In this document: positions 24,816 through 32,536 of the stretch, piece after piece
How the letters are laid out: every line of letters begins with the position of its first letter
How positions within the stretch are numbered: position 1 is the first letter of the stretch
Source: Candidatus Krumholzibacteriia bacterium
Lineage (GTDB): Bacteria; Krumholzibacteriota; Krumholzibacteriia; Krumholzibacteriales; Krumholzibacteriaceae
Length of the DNA stretch: 46,102 nt
Direction: 5' to 3'
Assembly: GCA_025453655.1 (NCBI GenBank)
Contig: JALOPX010000006.1
Coordinates: 1 to 46,102 of the forward strand
Made by a program: the position numbers and the translations under genes
The notes under the pieces: generated by a model
What the model was told of the DNA's origin: nothing
The model's input: only the letters and a program-made list of their open reading frames with translations
Databases searched by the model: none

Positions 24816-26915
24816 ATGGAAAAACAGGGTGAAAGACAGGAAGTCCTGGCCGAAAGCAGCCAGTTCGTGAAGGGCGTCGGGCCTTTCAGGCAGGTCCTGC
24901 TGAGCCGTCTCGGTATCGAGACGGTCGAGGACCTCGTGCTCCATTACCCGCGTAATTACTTCGATCGCAGCGAGTTGAAACGCGTCAGCGACATGGTCCC
25001 CGAAAGCCGGGGCTCCTTCTCGGGGACCGTGCTCGCCGTCTCTCCGCGAAAGCTCGGCCGGGGGCGTTCGATGCTTACCGTCGCCGTGGGGGACGAGACG
25101 GGGATCATCAATCTCGTCTTCTTCAACCAGCATTACCTCGAAAAGATTTTCAGGCAGGGAAACACCGTCATAGCGAGCGGAACGGTGAGACACTACAGGG
25201 GGCAGAAACAGATCGTTGCTCCCGAATACGAGATCGTCTCCGCGGACGCTGGGGACGAACTTCTCCATGCGGGAAGGATCGTTCCCGTCTATCCGCTGAC
25301 CGCCGGCATTTCGCAGAGAATGATGAGAAGGATCGTGAAAACGGCCCTCGACAAGTGCGGGGGGAGGATCCGGGAAAACCTCCCGGAGTGGATAACGGGC
25401 CCCTCCGGCTTCCCGCGCAGGGAGGAGGCCCTCAGGCAGATCCATTATCCGGAAAGCTGGGAAAATCTTAAGGCCGCGGTCGACCGGATGAAATTCGAGG
25501 AGGTTTTTTTCCTGCATCTTCTCGTCATGATGAGAAGGAAATTCCTCGGCGAAGGGAGGCCCAGGCCGGAGATAAGGCCGCCGCACCCCCTTCTCGAGAG
25601 GTTTCTCGCTTCGCTGCCCTTCGAGATGACGCTCGCGCAGAAAAGGGCGCTCTCCGAGATCGCCGCCGACGTGGAGGGCCCGAGGGGGCTCTCCCGGCTG
25701 CTGCAGGGGGACGTCGGCTGCGGGAAAACCGTCGTCGGGATAGCCGCGATGCTGATGGCGGTCGGCAGGGGGTTCCAGGCCGCGCTCATGGTCCCGACGG
25801 AGATACTGGCCGAGCAGCATTTCGGCAAGATCAGGGAGTATCTGAAGGGCTTCCCCGTCGCGTCCGAGCTGTTGATAGGATCGCTCGGCCAGGCGGAGAA
25901 GAAGAGGATCCACGCCGGCATAGCCTCGGGGGAGATCGACCTGGTCGTCGGCACCCAGGCCCTGATCCAGGAAGGAATAGATTTCAGGCAGCTCGGGCTC
26001 GCTGTGATAGACGAACAGCACAGGTTCGGTGTCCGCCAGAGGGCGAGGCTCGGACAGGGCGGGCTGCTTCCCCATTTTCTCGTCATGACGGCGACGCCCA
26101 TCCCGAGATCCCTCGCCCAGACCGTTTACGGGGATCTGGACCTGACGGTGATAGACGAGCTCCCGTTCGGAGGGAGAAAGGTGCGCACCGGCCTGATCGG
26201 CGAAAGCCGGCTCGATGAGGTTTACGCCGCCATCAGGAATGCGTTCGACGCCGGGAGGCAGGCGTTCATTCTTTATCCCCTGGTCGAGGAAAGCGAAAAG
26301 TCGGACCTGAGGGCGGCGGTCGACGAGTTCGAAAGGCTTCAGAGGGACGAATTCGCCGGGTATCCCCTCGGGCTTCTTCACGGCAGGATGAGTTTCGAGG
26401 AGAAATCGCGCGCGATAGAGATGTTCCGCGACCGGAGCATAATGGGGCTCGTGACCACCACAGTGATCGAGGTCGGCGTGGACATACCGAACGCGTCGAT
26501 CCTCCTGATAAACCATCCCGAAAGGTTCGGGCTGTCCCAGCTTCACCAGCTCAGGGGCAGGGTCGGGAGGGGCGGAGAGGAGGGGATCTGTTTCCTGGCG
26601 ACCGGAGCCGGGGACGAGAGCGACAGCGCGAGGCGCCTTGAATTTTTCGCGTCCACCGACGACGGATTCGCGGTGGCCGAGATGGATCTGAAACTCAGGG
26701 GGCCGGGGGAGATATGGGGGCTGAGACAGTCGGGATATCCGATGTTCAGGCTGCTCAATCCGCTCAGCGACCGGATGATCGTCGAAAGGTCCTGGGAGAC
26801 GGCGCGCGATCTTCTCGCGGCGGATCCGGGTCTTAAAAGGGCCGAAAACAGGGTTGTAGCGGAATATTTTCAACTGTATTACAGGCCGAGGATGGAACTC
26901 GGGGATATCGGCTGA
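24816..26915 (+). CDS. recG: ATP-dependent DNA helicase RecG
   Basis: A 699-residue SF2 helicase, close to the usual RecG length. An N-terminal wedge/OB domain ([28 protein letters not shown]) leads to the motor: [12 protein letters not shown] (Q-like), motif [15 protein letters not shown], motif [13 protein letters not shown], motif [16 protein letters not shown], and the C-terminal domain with [14 protein letters not shown] and QLRGRVGRG. It reverses stalled replication forks and processes Holliday junctions. ATG 24816 has no strong SD. The start agrees with the family. Confidence 0.97.
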   Translation: MEKQGERQEVLAESSQFVKGVGPFRQVLLSRLGIETVEDLVLHYPRNYFDRSELKRVSDMVPESRGSFSGTVLAVSPRKLGRGRSMLTVAVGDETGIINLVFFNQHYLEKIFRQGNTVIASGTVRHYRGQKQIVAPEYEIVSADAGDELLHAGRIVPVYPLTAGISQRMMRRIVKTALDKCGGRIRENLPEWITGPSGFPRREEALRQIHYPESWENLKAAVDRMKFEEVFFLHLLVMMRRKFLGEGRPRPEIRPPHPLLERFLASLPFEMTLAQKRALSEIAADVEGPRGLSRLLQGDVGCGKTVVGIAAMLMAVGRGFQAALMVPTEILAEQHFGKIREYLKGFPVASELLIGSLGQAEKKRIHAGIASGEIDLVVGTQALIQEGIDFRQLGLAVIDEQHRFGVRQRARLGQGGLLPHFLVMTATPIPRSLAQTVYGDLDLTVIDELPFGGRKVRTGLIGESRLDEVYAAIRNAFDAGRQAFILYPLVEESEKSDLRAAVDEFERLQRDEFAGYPLGLLHGRMSFEEKSRAIEMFRDRSIMGLVTTTVIEVGVDIPNASILLINHPERFGLSQLHQLRGRVGRGGEEGICFLATGAGDESDSARRLEFFASTDDGFAVAEMDLKLRGPGEIWGLRQSGYPMFRLLNPLSDRMIVERSWETARDLLAADPGLKRAENRVVAEYFQLYYRPRMELGDIG

Positions 26916-26942
26916 CATGAAGAACCCCGAATGGAGGGAAAA

Positions 26943-27491
26943 TTGATATCGAGAGAAGAGGGATTCGCCCTTGTCACGAAGCATCTCAGCAAGAAGAATC
27001 TTATAAAGCACGTTCTCGCCGTCGAGGCCATCATGAGGGTCCTTGCTGAGAGATTCGGCGAAGACGTCGAGAGCTGGGGCCTCGCGGGCCTTATACACGA
27101 CCTCGATTACGAGGAAACGGAAAGCTCTCCCGATCGGCACGGCCACGTGACCATCGATCTCGTCTCCTCACAGGATATTCCCGCGGATGTCCGTCACGCG
27201 ATTCTTGCCCACGCGGATCAGGTCGAGCGTATCTCGCTCATGGACAAGGCGATATACTGCAGCGACCCCGTTACTGGCTTGATTGTTGCATCAGTGCTGA
27301 TGCACCCATCAAAGAGCCTGGCCGGCATGGACGCCGACTTTGTGGGAAAACGATTTAAAGAAAAGAGGTTTGCCGCGGGAGCAAACCGTGATGCAATTGC
27401 GGGTTGTAGCGAACTCGGTCTGGAATTGCACGAGTTTCTGGAGATATCGCTTGACGCCATGAGGAAGATTTCGAAAGATCTCGGGTTGTGA
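26943..27491 (+). CDS. HD-domain protein (HDIG-type metal phosphohydrolase)
   Basis: A protein of about 182 residues with the HD pattern LIKHVLAVEAIM, GLAGLIHDLDYE, then RHAILAHADQ, which supplies the H...HD...D metal ligands (the second His/Asp pair is in LIHDLD). Closest to the HDIG-type group of stand-alone HD proteins; substrate unknown. The track starts at ATG 26931, but GGAGGG lies five bases before TTG 26943 and a start there gives the family-like N-terminus M-I-S-R-E-E. It is 27 bases after recG, so cotranscription is likely. Confidence 0.75.
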   Translation: MISREEGFALVTKHLSKKNLIKHVLAVEAIMRVLAERFGEDVESWGLAGLIHDLDYEETESSPDRHGHVTIDLVSSQDIPADVRHAILAHADQVERISLMDKAIYCSDPVTGLIVASVLMHPSKSLAGMDADFVGKRFKEKRFAAGANRDAIAGCSELGLELHEFLEISLDAMRKISKDLGL

Positions 27492-27532
27492 CAAGGACAG
27501 GCCGGTCCGCCATCGAGTGAAGGAGCAGCCGA

Positions 27533-28123
27533 ATGATCGTCACCTGTGACGGATGCCAGACAAGGTACATGCTTGGAAACGACAAGGTTCCCCCGCGGGG
27601 AATCCGTGTCAGATGTCCGAAGTGCCGTTTCGTGTGGAAGCTCACCGCCGCCGCCGAGAAACCCGTCTTCGAGGTCAGCTCGGGCAGGTTCTCATCGGAA
27701 GCCGCGGCCGCCGAAGCTCCCGCAGGAGGCTGGAACGCTTCCCCGCAGAGATCGACGGTCGTCATGACCGAGCCGGAGATAAGCGCGCCCGGGATCGGGC
27801 CGGAAAAGGAAGTCGAGATCCGGTCCGGCGACCGGAGCGCCGCGCCTTCCCTGACGGAGGCTCAGGAATCGCCGGAGCTCAAGAGAAAACGCGAAAGGAC
27901 CAGAAGGCTCGCCAGGGTCTTCGTCAGCGACATCCTCGTGTACAACAAGGAAAAAAGGAATCAGGCGCTTGGGGAGGGGAACCTGATGGCCGCGCTGGGC
28001 CCGGAGATAAAGAAGGCCTGGGAGGCTTACAAGGAGAAGGTCGGTACGGAGTTGAAGGAATCGAACGATTATTTCCGTGAAGCCCTGAACGATATCCTAG
28101 CCGATGGGCAGGAAGTTTTCTGA
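27533..28123 (+). CDS. MJ0042-type zinc-ribbon protein with C-terminal helical domain
   Basis: A 196-residue protein. Residues 1-38 are a MJ0042 (zinc_ribbon_5-type) finger: TCDGCQTRY then VRCPKCRFVWKL, four cysteines in two CxxC pairs. Residues about 45-115 are low-complexity and likely disordered. The C-terminal 80 residues (ARVFVSDILVYNKEKRNQAL, then GPEIKKAWEAYKEKV) form a helical domain I have seen associated with such fingers in deltaproteobacterial and related genomes, function unknown. No signal peptide. An SD GGAG is present. The stop is nine bases from the next gene, so the two may work together. Confidence 0.75.
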   Translation: MIVTCDGCQTRYMLGNDKVPPRGIRVRCPKCRFVWKLTAAAEKPVFEVSSGRFSSEAAAAEAPAGGWNASPQRSTVVMTEPEISAPGIGPEKEVEIRSGDRSAAPSLTEAQESPELKRKRERTRRLARVFVSDILVYNKEKRNQALGEGNLMAALGPEIKKAWEAYKEKVGTELKESNDYFREALNDILADGQEVF

Positions 28124-28131
28124 AAACGCGT

Positions 28132-28956
28132 GTGAATAAGCTGTCCTTATATATTCTCGACCTGGCGCCGGCGGTGCATGCCGAGTTTTTCAGCGATATG
28201 CGGCTGCCCGAAGAGGTCGACGTAAAGGTTTACAAGACCTATCCCCGGTTTCTCGGCGGTCTGCAGGCTCCCGAGGCCGGCGATCCCAACATTCTGCTCT
28301 TCCTTCCTTCGGGGCGGTTCGACGCCTCAAAGGCGCGCCAGCTCCGGATCCTCAAGATAGATTCGCCGATGTACATAATCACCCCCGAATGCGACGAGAA
28401 AGCCTATCTTTCATACCTGTCGATGGGCGTGAGCGGGATATTGACCCCTCCGTTCAACAAGGTGGACGTTCAGGGCGTGATGAACGGCCGCGATCAGCAT
28501 GGAATACTCTTCCCGAGGAACAATGAGCTGATCAGGGAGGGCCAGGTACGCCTCGATTTCCTGGTTCCGAGCAAGCTATCGAGGATACTCGGGGTCAACC
28601 GCCTGGTCTCCTTCCTCGCGGCGGAGTTCGGATTCCCGCCGGAGGACACCCGGGTCAACCTTCCGATGGTGATGGACGAGGCTCTCAGCAACGCAATGGA
28701 GCACGGAAACGGGGGGAACGAGAACCTGAAGGTTCACGTGAGGATATACGTGAGCACCAGCAGGATCGTCATGCAGATCGAGGACCAGGGTGAGGGGTTC
28801 ATACCCGAGCACATCGATGATCCGACCGACAGGGAGAATCTCTACAAGGGGTCCGGCAGGGGCATATTCCTGATGAAGGAGCTGATGGACAAGGTCACAT
28901 TCAGCAAGGGCGGGCGGCTCGTGGAGATAGAGAAGATCAACCCGCTCGCCACGTGA
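28132..28956 (+). CDS. Degenerate receiver domain fused to RsbW-like HATPase
   Basis: A 274-residue protein starting at GTG 28132. Residues 1-120 have a receiver-like layout (LSLYILDLAPAVHAEF, ILLFLPSGRFD, PMYIITPE, MGVSGILTPPFN), but the phospho-acceptor Asp is replaced by a P-S-G loop and the Lys of the KPF motif is missing, so it should not be phosphorylated in the usual way. Residues about 150-274 are a HATPase_c_2 domain: N box MVMDEALSNAMEHGN, G1 QIEDQGEGFIPE, G2 GSGRGIFLMKELMD. Such domains occur in RsbW/SpoIIAB anti-sigma kinases. No histidine-kinase dimer domain is present. The partner is unknown. Confidence 0.75.
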   Translation: MNKLSLYILDLAPAVHAEFFSDMRLPEEVDVKVYKTYPRFLGGLQAPEAGDPNILLFLPSGRFDASKARQLRILKIDSPMYIITPECDEKAYLSYLSMGVSGILTPPFNKVDVQGVMNGRDQHGILFPRNNELIREGQVRLDFLVPSKLSRILGVNRLVSFLAAEFGFPPEDTRVNLPMVMDEALSNAMEHGNGGNENLKVHVRIYVSTSRIVMQIEDQGEGFIPEHIDDPTDRENLYKGSGRGIFLMKELMDKVTFSKGGRLVEIEKINPLAT

Positions 28957-28969
28957 AAGCGGCTTCCCG

Positions 28970-29410
28970 CTATTTCTCCCCCCACTTTTCCTTCGATATC
29001 TTCTCGAGGAGATTGTCTATCTGACCGCGGATCCTCTCGTTCTGATCGGGCTCGAAAAGCACCTTCTTGACCCTGCCCTGATCGTCCTTCTTCACGTATC
29101 TGATGGCCTTGATATTCTCCATCGGGATCAGGATGTCCTTGCTGACGCGCACCTCTATGTTCCGCTCGTCGAGGTTCTTGTCGTTGTTGTTATACGGGTG
29201 CATGCCCATTCCCCATCCGTGCACGAACATGCTGCAGATGATCGCCCTGAAGGTGTTCTGCCTCTGGACCGTGTCGAGTTCGAAGGTGTCCTGGAACTTC
29301 TCCATCATCCCGTCGATGACGATCTGGAGTTTCTTGAGGGTCTCCTGCTTCGGTTCCGTGTTGAGGAGCCTGTGGAAGACCTCTTTGAGGATCTTTTCAG
29401 TGATTTCCAT
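28970..29410 (-). CDS. Conserved-looking protein of unknown function
   Basis: A 146-residue soluble protein on the - strand. The track gives 223 residues, but the first 77 are low-complexity, Pro/Arg-rich and lie over the region with two hairpins; ATG 29410 (MEITEKILKEVFHRLL) begins the plausible protein. It contains a His/Asn-rich patch (FVHGWGMGMHPYNNND) and beta-rich C-terminal half (ERNIEVRVSKDILIPMENIKAIRYV), charged C-terminus. I do not recognise the family. It converges with the HATPase gene (13 bases between stops) and has no co-directional neighbour, so it is probably its own unit. Confidence 0.6.
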   Translation of the reverse strand: MEITEKILKEVFHRLLNTEPKQETLKKLQIVIDGMMEKFQDTFELDTVQRQNTFRAIICSMFVHGWGMGMHPYNNNDKNLDERNIEVRVSKDILIPMENIKAIRYVKKDDQGRVKKVLFEPDQNERIRGQIDNLLEKISKEKWGEK

Positions 29411-29559
29411 ATTCCGCTCTCGCCCCCGCGCTGTTAAATCGAACGAAAGTATCGCCGCAAACGCAACATGCCGTCTGGATGGAAATAGCAAAAAGAGGAC
29501 CAAAGGCGCGCCTTCCCCGGTCTTTTCCATCGAAGCCTCGCGGGGTGTGGGTGAAATCT

Positions 29560-29577
29560 CCGGGGGCCGGCCCCCGG
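29560..29577. repeat. 18-base perfect GC palindrome
   Basis: CCGGGGGC CG GCCCCCGG is self-complementary over all 18 bases. It lies in the 224-base gap between the - strand unknown gene and the + strand GRAM-like gene, eight bases before a second, longer hairpin. No T-tract follows on either strand, so it is not a typical intrinsic terminator. Confidence 0.6.
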
Positions 29578-29584
29578 GCGCAAA

Positions 29585-29618
29585 GGCCTCCGTCCCGTCA
29601 TCCGCCGGGACGGAGGCC
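29585..29618. repeat. 13-base perfect inverted repeat (strong hairpin)
   Basis: GGCCTCCGTCCCG (29585-29597) pairs perfectly with CGGGACGGAGGCC (29606-29618) around an eight-base loop. It ends 16 bases before ATG 29635, just ahead of the GGAGGCGGG SD of the GRAM-like gene. It may control that gene's translation or insulate the divergent genes; neither is shown. Confidence 0.65.
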
Positions 29619-29634
29619 CGGTTGGAGGCGGGAA

Positions 29635-30105
29635 ATGGCACGGTTCTGGCACGAAGGGATGAAATGGTCCGTAAGGGAAGGAGCGGAGTTGCACGTTAAC
29701 ACAGAAGTCACCGTTTTCATGCAAAAAGCGATATATTACGTCAGCAGGCTCATGGCCGCGAGAGGCGTGGTCGAAATGACCGACAGGAGCCTGAACTTCG
29801 AGGTTTCGAGCCTCGATTCCGCCTTCGGCATAAGGGACGTGTCAATCGACCTTTCCACCCTCCTGGAAGTGAGGATAGAGTGCGGCGATCTTAACCCGAG
29901 GATCATCGTCACGGCCGCCTGCGGAAAATACGAGTTCGTCCTTTCCCGCGGGCAGGAGCTCTACGACAGGCTCCGCGAGCATATTCACAACCCGTCGTTT
30001 GCACTCGACGCCGGCGCGGGAGCCGCGGTCACCCTGAAGTGCGGATGCGGCAGCGAGATAAACAGCCTCTACCGTTTCTGCCCGTGGTGCGGCTCCAGGA
30101 TGTGA
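29635..30105 (+). CDS. GRAM/PH-like domain protein with C-terminal zinc ribbon
   Basis: A 156-residue protein. ATG 29635 with GGAGGCGGG upstream is preferred to the track start (29479), whose first 52 residues are Pro/Arg-rich shadow. Residues about 18-115 alternate short beta strands and a final helix (ARGVVEMTDRSLNFEV, DVSIDLSTLLEVRIE, KYEFVLSRGQELYDRLRE), the pattern of GRAM/PH-like domains. Residues about 138-155 are a CxC...CxxC zinc ribbon (CGCGSEINSLYRFCPWCGS). No signal peptide or membrane helix, so cytosolic or membrane-associated by its GRAM-like fold. Function unknown. Confidence 0.65.
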   Translation: MARFWHEGMKWSVREGAELHVNTEVTVFMQKAIYYVSRLMAARGVVEMTDRSLNFEVSSLDSAFGIRDVSIDLSTLLEVRIECGDLNPRIIVTAACGKYEFVLSRGQELYDRLREHIHNPSFALDAGAGAAVTLKCGCGSEINSLYRFCPWCGSRM

Positions 30106-30132
30106 CGGGCAAGGGCCGGGTTCATTTTTCAG

Positions 30133-30161
30133 TTGTCCTCCCTCCCCATATTTATTACATT
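30133..30161 (+). promoter_or_regulatory. Possible promoter of the lipoprotein gene
   Basis: TTGTCC (30133-30138), 17 bases, TACATT (30156-30161). It shares TACATT with the rpmB promoter, and lies in a locally AT-rich patch. Start would be near 30168, 57 bases before the lipoprotein ATG. Confidence 0.35.
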
Positions 30162-30224
30162 GATTCCGGGTTATGATTCCGGCCGGCAAGGCCGTATGCG
30201 CGTATACCTTTTGAGGAGGTCCAT

Positions 30225-30575
30225 ATGAGACGGGCCATGTTGATGATGATATCAGCCGTATTGATGCTGTCGTTCTTCTCGTCGGGATGCAAGGACGATT
30301 CTCAGGAAGCCTCCGAGACCGGTCTCAGGATCGTCACGGATGGATGCATCGAATTCGGCATTTATATCCATATAGATGACGAGCCTCAGGGCATGATCTC
30401 TTCGCTCGAGCCGGCCAACATCCTTCTTCCCGCGGGAACATACGAGCTTTTCGCGCGCAGCAACGCGGCATGGAACGGCAACGAGCTCTGCTGGACGGGA
30501 CAGTACACGGTCAGCGACGGTTCGCTGACGACGGTCACGCTTACCTGCAGCGAAGAGCAGTTCTGCGGAGATTGA
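30225..30575 (+). CDS. Small secreted lipoprotein, function unknown
   Basis: A 116-residue protein with a short basic start (MRRAM), hydrophobic core (LMMISAVLMLSFF) and the lipobox-like F-S-S-G-C at Cys22, so a signal-peptidase II lipoprotein. GAGGAGG lies about seven bases before the ATG. The mature part is beta-rich (CIEFGIYIHIDDEPQGMIS, LLPAGTYELFARS, YTVSDGSLTTVTLTC), with an LPAGTY-type motif seen in carbohydrate-binding or pre-albumin-like beta domains, and four further Cys residues that may form disulfides in the periplasm. It is monocistronic: promoter-like sequence before and terminator behind. Confidence 0.7.
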   Translation: MRRAMLMMISAVLMLSFFSSGCKDDSQEASETGLRIVTDGCIEFGIYIHIDDEPQGMISSLEPANILLPAGTYELFARSNAAWNGNELCWTGQYTVSDGSLTTVTLTCSEEQFCGD

Positions 30576-30583
30576 TCCTCGGA

Positions 30584-30601
30584 GCGCCCCGTCCGGGGCG
30601 C
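30584..30601. repeat. Short GC hairpin after the lipoprotein gene
   Basis: A seven-base stem (GCGCCCC / GGGGCGC) with four-base loop, eight bases after the stop codon. It lacks a T-tract and sits ahead of the real terminator at 30636; it may protect the mRNA 3' end. Confidence 0.4.
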
Positions 30602-30635
30602 GGCAGATCCGGAACGGGACGAATCGCAGTTTAAG

Positions 30636-30669
30636 AAGGCCCTTTCTCATTATGAGCGAAGGGCCTTTT
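30636..30669 (+). terminator. Intrinsic terminator of the lipoprotein gene
   Basis: AAGGCCCTT pairs with AAGGGCCTT, with an inner CTCAT/ATGAG helix in the loop, and TTTT follows. It lies 60 bases after the stop codon and separates this unit from the mglA promoter region. Confidence 0.85.
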
Positions 30670-30740
30670 CACGTCTATCCCCGCATATTGTAACATCAAG
30701 CCGGACAAGGAATTAAAAAAATAGAGCCTCCCGGCCCGCA

Positions 30741-30756
30741 TGGCACATTACTTGCG
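30741..30756 (+). promoter_or_regulatory. Sigma-54-type (-24/-12) promoter upstream of mglA
   Basis: TGGCACA-TTAC-TTGCG fits the sigma-54 consensus TGGCACG-N4-TTGCW at all core positions, with the GG (30742) and GC (30754) exactly 12 bases apart. Transcription would begin near 30767, 153 bases before the mglA ATG and four bases before a long terminal helix. No enhancer-binding protein or rpoN is in the window. No sigma-70 box was seen in the same gap. Confidence 0.6.
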
Positions 30757-30766
30757 GAAACCGCAA

Positions 30767-30893
30767 ATTGGTCGGGGTGGATTCTACAGATACCGACGTA
30801 GACAGTGAACACCCTAGCTCAAGTGACGCGACCTGCTCCGGATTCTGCTTCCTTGCCTGTGCACCGAGTGAGCGGGATGTAGGCCGCCCCGAC
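30767..30893 (+). ncRNA. Structured leader or small RNA upstream of mglA
   Basis: The predicted transcript starts about four bases before GTCGGGGTGG (30771-30780), which pairs with CCGCCCCGAC (30884-30893; one G-U). Inside it, CTACA (30784-30788) pairs with TGTAG (30878-30882), and CCC-x-x-GCTCA pairs with TGAGC-GGG. The 5' arm can instead pair locally (GTCGG with CCGAC at 30793; TCTAC with GTAGA at 30798), so two mutually exclusive folds are possible. It matches no riboswitch or housekeeping RNA that I know. The mglA SD (AAGGAG) follows at about 30904. It could be a 5' leader or a separate RNA of roughly 130 bases. Confidence 0.4.
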
Positions 30894-30919
30894 TTCAAAC
30901 TCTAAGGAGATAACAGGAG

Positions 30920-32071
30920 ATGGCTGTTTACAATTACGCCGGCGGAGAGGTCAACATCAAGATAGTTTACTACGGCCCGGGTCTGAGCGGGAAGACCACG
31001 AATCTCGAGCACATGTATTCGAAGCTCCCGAGGGAGAACAAGGGCAAGATGGTCTCCATGAAGACTAGGACGGACAGGACGCTCTTTTTCGATTTTCTCC
31101 CGATAGAGGTCGACGGGCTCAACGGGATGACCGCGCGTTTTCTCCTTTACACCGTTCCCGGACAGGTCTATTACAACGCCACGCGAAAACTGGTTCTGAA
31201 GGGGGCCGACGCCGTGGTTTTCGTGGCCGATTCGGATCCCGAGAGGATGGACGACAACAGGGAAAGCCTCTCCAACCTCGAGGAGAACCTCAACGAGCTG
31301 GGATTGTCGCTCTCCGATATTCCGTGGGTCATCCAGTACAACAAGCGCGATCTTCCGGACCGCATGGAAATCGGGGCCCTCGACGCGGCTCTCAACAAAT
31401 GGAACGCGACCTCCTACGAGGCCGTCGCCACGACGGGGCAGGGTGTTTACGAGACCTTCGAAGGAATAGCCCGCAAGGTTTTCAGATCTCTCAACGAAGC
31501 CATGAAGAATCCGGCGGCGGCGCCGCAGAATGAAGATAAACCCGCCTCAGTGGAGGTCAGGCCCGAGGTCGTGGCGAAGGGGAAAAAGGGAGTTTATGAC
31601 TCAGAGACGGACAAGAGCGAATCTTTGTGTTACGCAGAGGAGAGAGAAGAGGAGCACGAATCTGTCTCTGAGTTGATTGAAAACGTACTCAGCGACGGGG
31701 AGAAGAAGGAAAGCATAGACATGAACTCCACCAGGGAAGGGTATGAGGATTACGGGCACATGGTGGAGCTTGGAAACGGAGCGGCTTCCCCCGATGCGGG
31801 AAAAGCCGCCGCTGACGAATCCCCGGCCGGCGACCCGGCGGGATTGGATATCATAAACGATCCGCTGGAAAAGCTCTGCGAATGCCCGGGCGGGGACGCC
31901 GGCGGGGAATCGACGGCCGCCGGGCCTCGCAAGGAAGAGGCTGCAGCCGGCGCCGTCGCCTGCATGGTCGCCGAAAAGACGCTCACGGTCGCGCTCGAGC
32001 TGTCCGAGGAGGAGATCCGGGGCAACGTCCCGGTCAGGATCATCCTCGATATAAAAGTCGCCTCGTCCTGA
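30920..32071 (+). CDS. MglA-type small GTPase with long acidic C-terminal extension
   Basis: A 383-residue protein. Residues 1-195 match MglA of Myxococcus closely in pattern: N-terminal NYAGGEVNIKIVYYG, P-loop GPGLSGKT (19-26), RTDRTLFFDFLP, switch II YTVPGQVYYNATRKL, FVADSDPERM, and NKRD (141-144). MglA-type GTPases switch cell polarity and motility. Residues 196-383 are an unusual extension: acidic, low-complexity (SETDKSESLCYAEEREEEHE), then a final segment that looks like a beta-rich module (KTLTVALELSEEEIRGNVPV). No MglB (Roadblock GAP) gene is seen next to it. Preceded by a sigma-54-like promoter. Confidence 0.85.
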   Translation: MAVYNYAGGEVNIKIVYYGPGLSGKTTNLEHMYSKLPRENKGKMVSMKTRTDRTLFFDFLPIEVDGLNGMTARFLLYTVPGQVYYNATRKLVLKGADAVVFVADSDPERMDDNRESLSNLEENLNELGLSLSDIPWVIQYNKRDLPDRMEIGALDAALNKWNATSYEAVATTGQGVYETFEGIARKVFRSLNEAMKNPAAAPQNEDKPASVEVRPEVVAKGKKGVYDSETDKSESLCYAEEREEEHESVSELIENVLSDGEKKESIDMNSTREGYEDYGHMVELGNGAASPDAGKAAADESPAGDPAGLDIINDPLEKLCECPGGDAGGESTAAGPRKEEAAAGAVACMVAEKTLTVALELSEEEIRGNVPVRIILDIKVASS

Positions 32072-32167
32072 TCCGCCTTAAAAAGTGCTTGACCGGCGGC
32101 TCCAATCATCCCAAGATATAAGCATGTATCGGCACGCGGCCCGCATTATCGTCGCAGGGGGCGAAAG

Positions 32168-32536
32168 ATGGCAAGGATCCTTATCGTCGATGACGAAGTG
32201 AACGTCAGGAACCTGTACAGCGAAGAACTCGAAGGCGAAGGGTACGAGACGATCCTCGCCGAGAACATCGCAGAAGCCCTCGCGGCCGTCGGGAAAGGCG
32301 CGCCGGATCTGATAGTTCTCGACATCAAGCTCGGCGACGAGAGCGGCATCGACGCCCTCATGCAGATCGCCGACAGGCACAAGAACATCCCGGTCATCCT
32401 CAATTCCGCCTATTCGGTCTACAAGGACAATTTCCAGACATGGGCCGCCGACGCCTATATAGTGAAATCGGCGGATCTCAAGCCTCTGAAGGACAAGATA
32501 AAGGAACTGCTCGAGAGAAAGGAGATGCCGCAGTGA
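32168..32536 (+). CDS. CheY-like single-domain response regulator
   Basis: A 122-residue stand-alone receiver. The acidic pair is D8-D9 (ILIVDDE), the phospho-acceptor is D52 (LIVLDIKLGDESG), the Ser/Thr position is in VILNSAYS, and the conserved Lys is K100 (AYIVKS). All catalytic residues are present, so it should be phosphorylated by an unlinked histidine kinase. No output domain: it acts by protein contact. The stop overlaps the next gene (GTGA), so it is coupled to an envelope protein. Confidence 0.9.
   Translation: MARILIVDDEVNVRNLYSEELEGEGYETILAENIAEALAAVGKGAPDLIVLDIKLGDESGIDALMQIADRHKNIPVILNSAYSVYKDNFQTWAADAYIVKSADLKPLKDKIKELLERKEMPQ

Noticed and set aside
24678-27146. - strand ORF of 822 residues
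   Set aside because: Antisense shadow of recG, also covering rpmB in another frame.
30767-30893. SRP RNA, 6S RNA, tmRNA or a known riboswitch
   Set aside because: Short pieces such as GGGATGTAG recall 4.5S RNA, but the conserved SRP tetraloop region is missing, and no 6S bubble, tmRNA tag or TTC-arm, or riboswitch core (cobalamin, TPP, SAM, c-di-GMP) could be matched.
30713-30898. - strand 61-residue ORF opposite the mglA leader
   Set aside because: No RBS or recognisable sequence; overlaps the structured leader.
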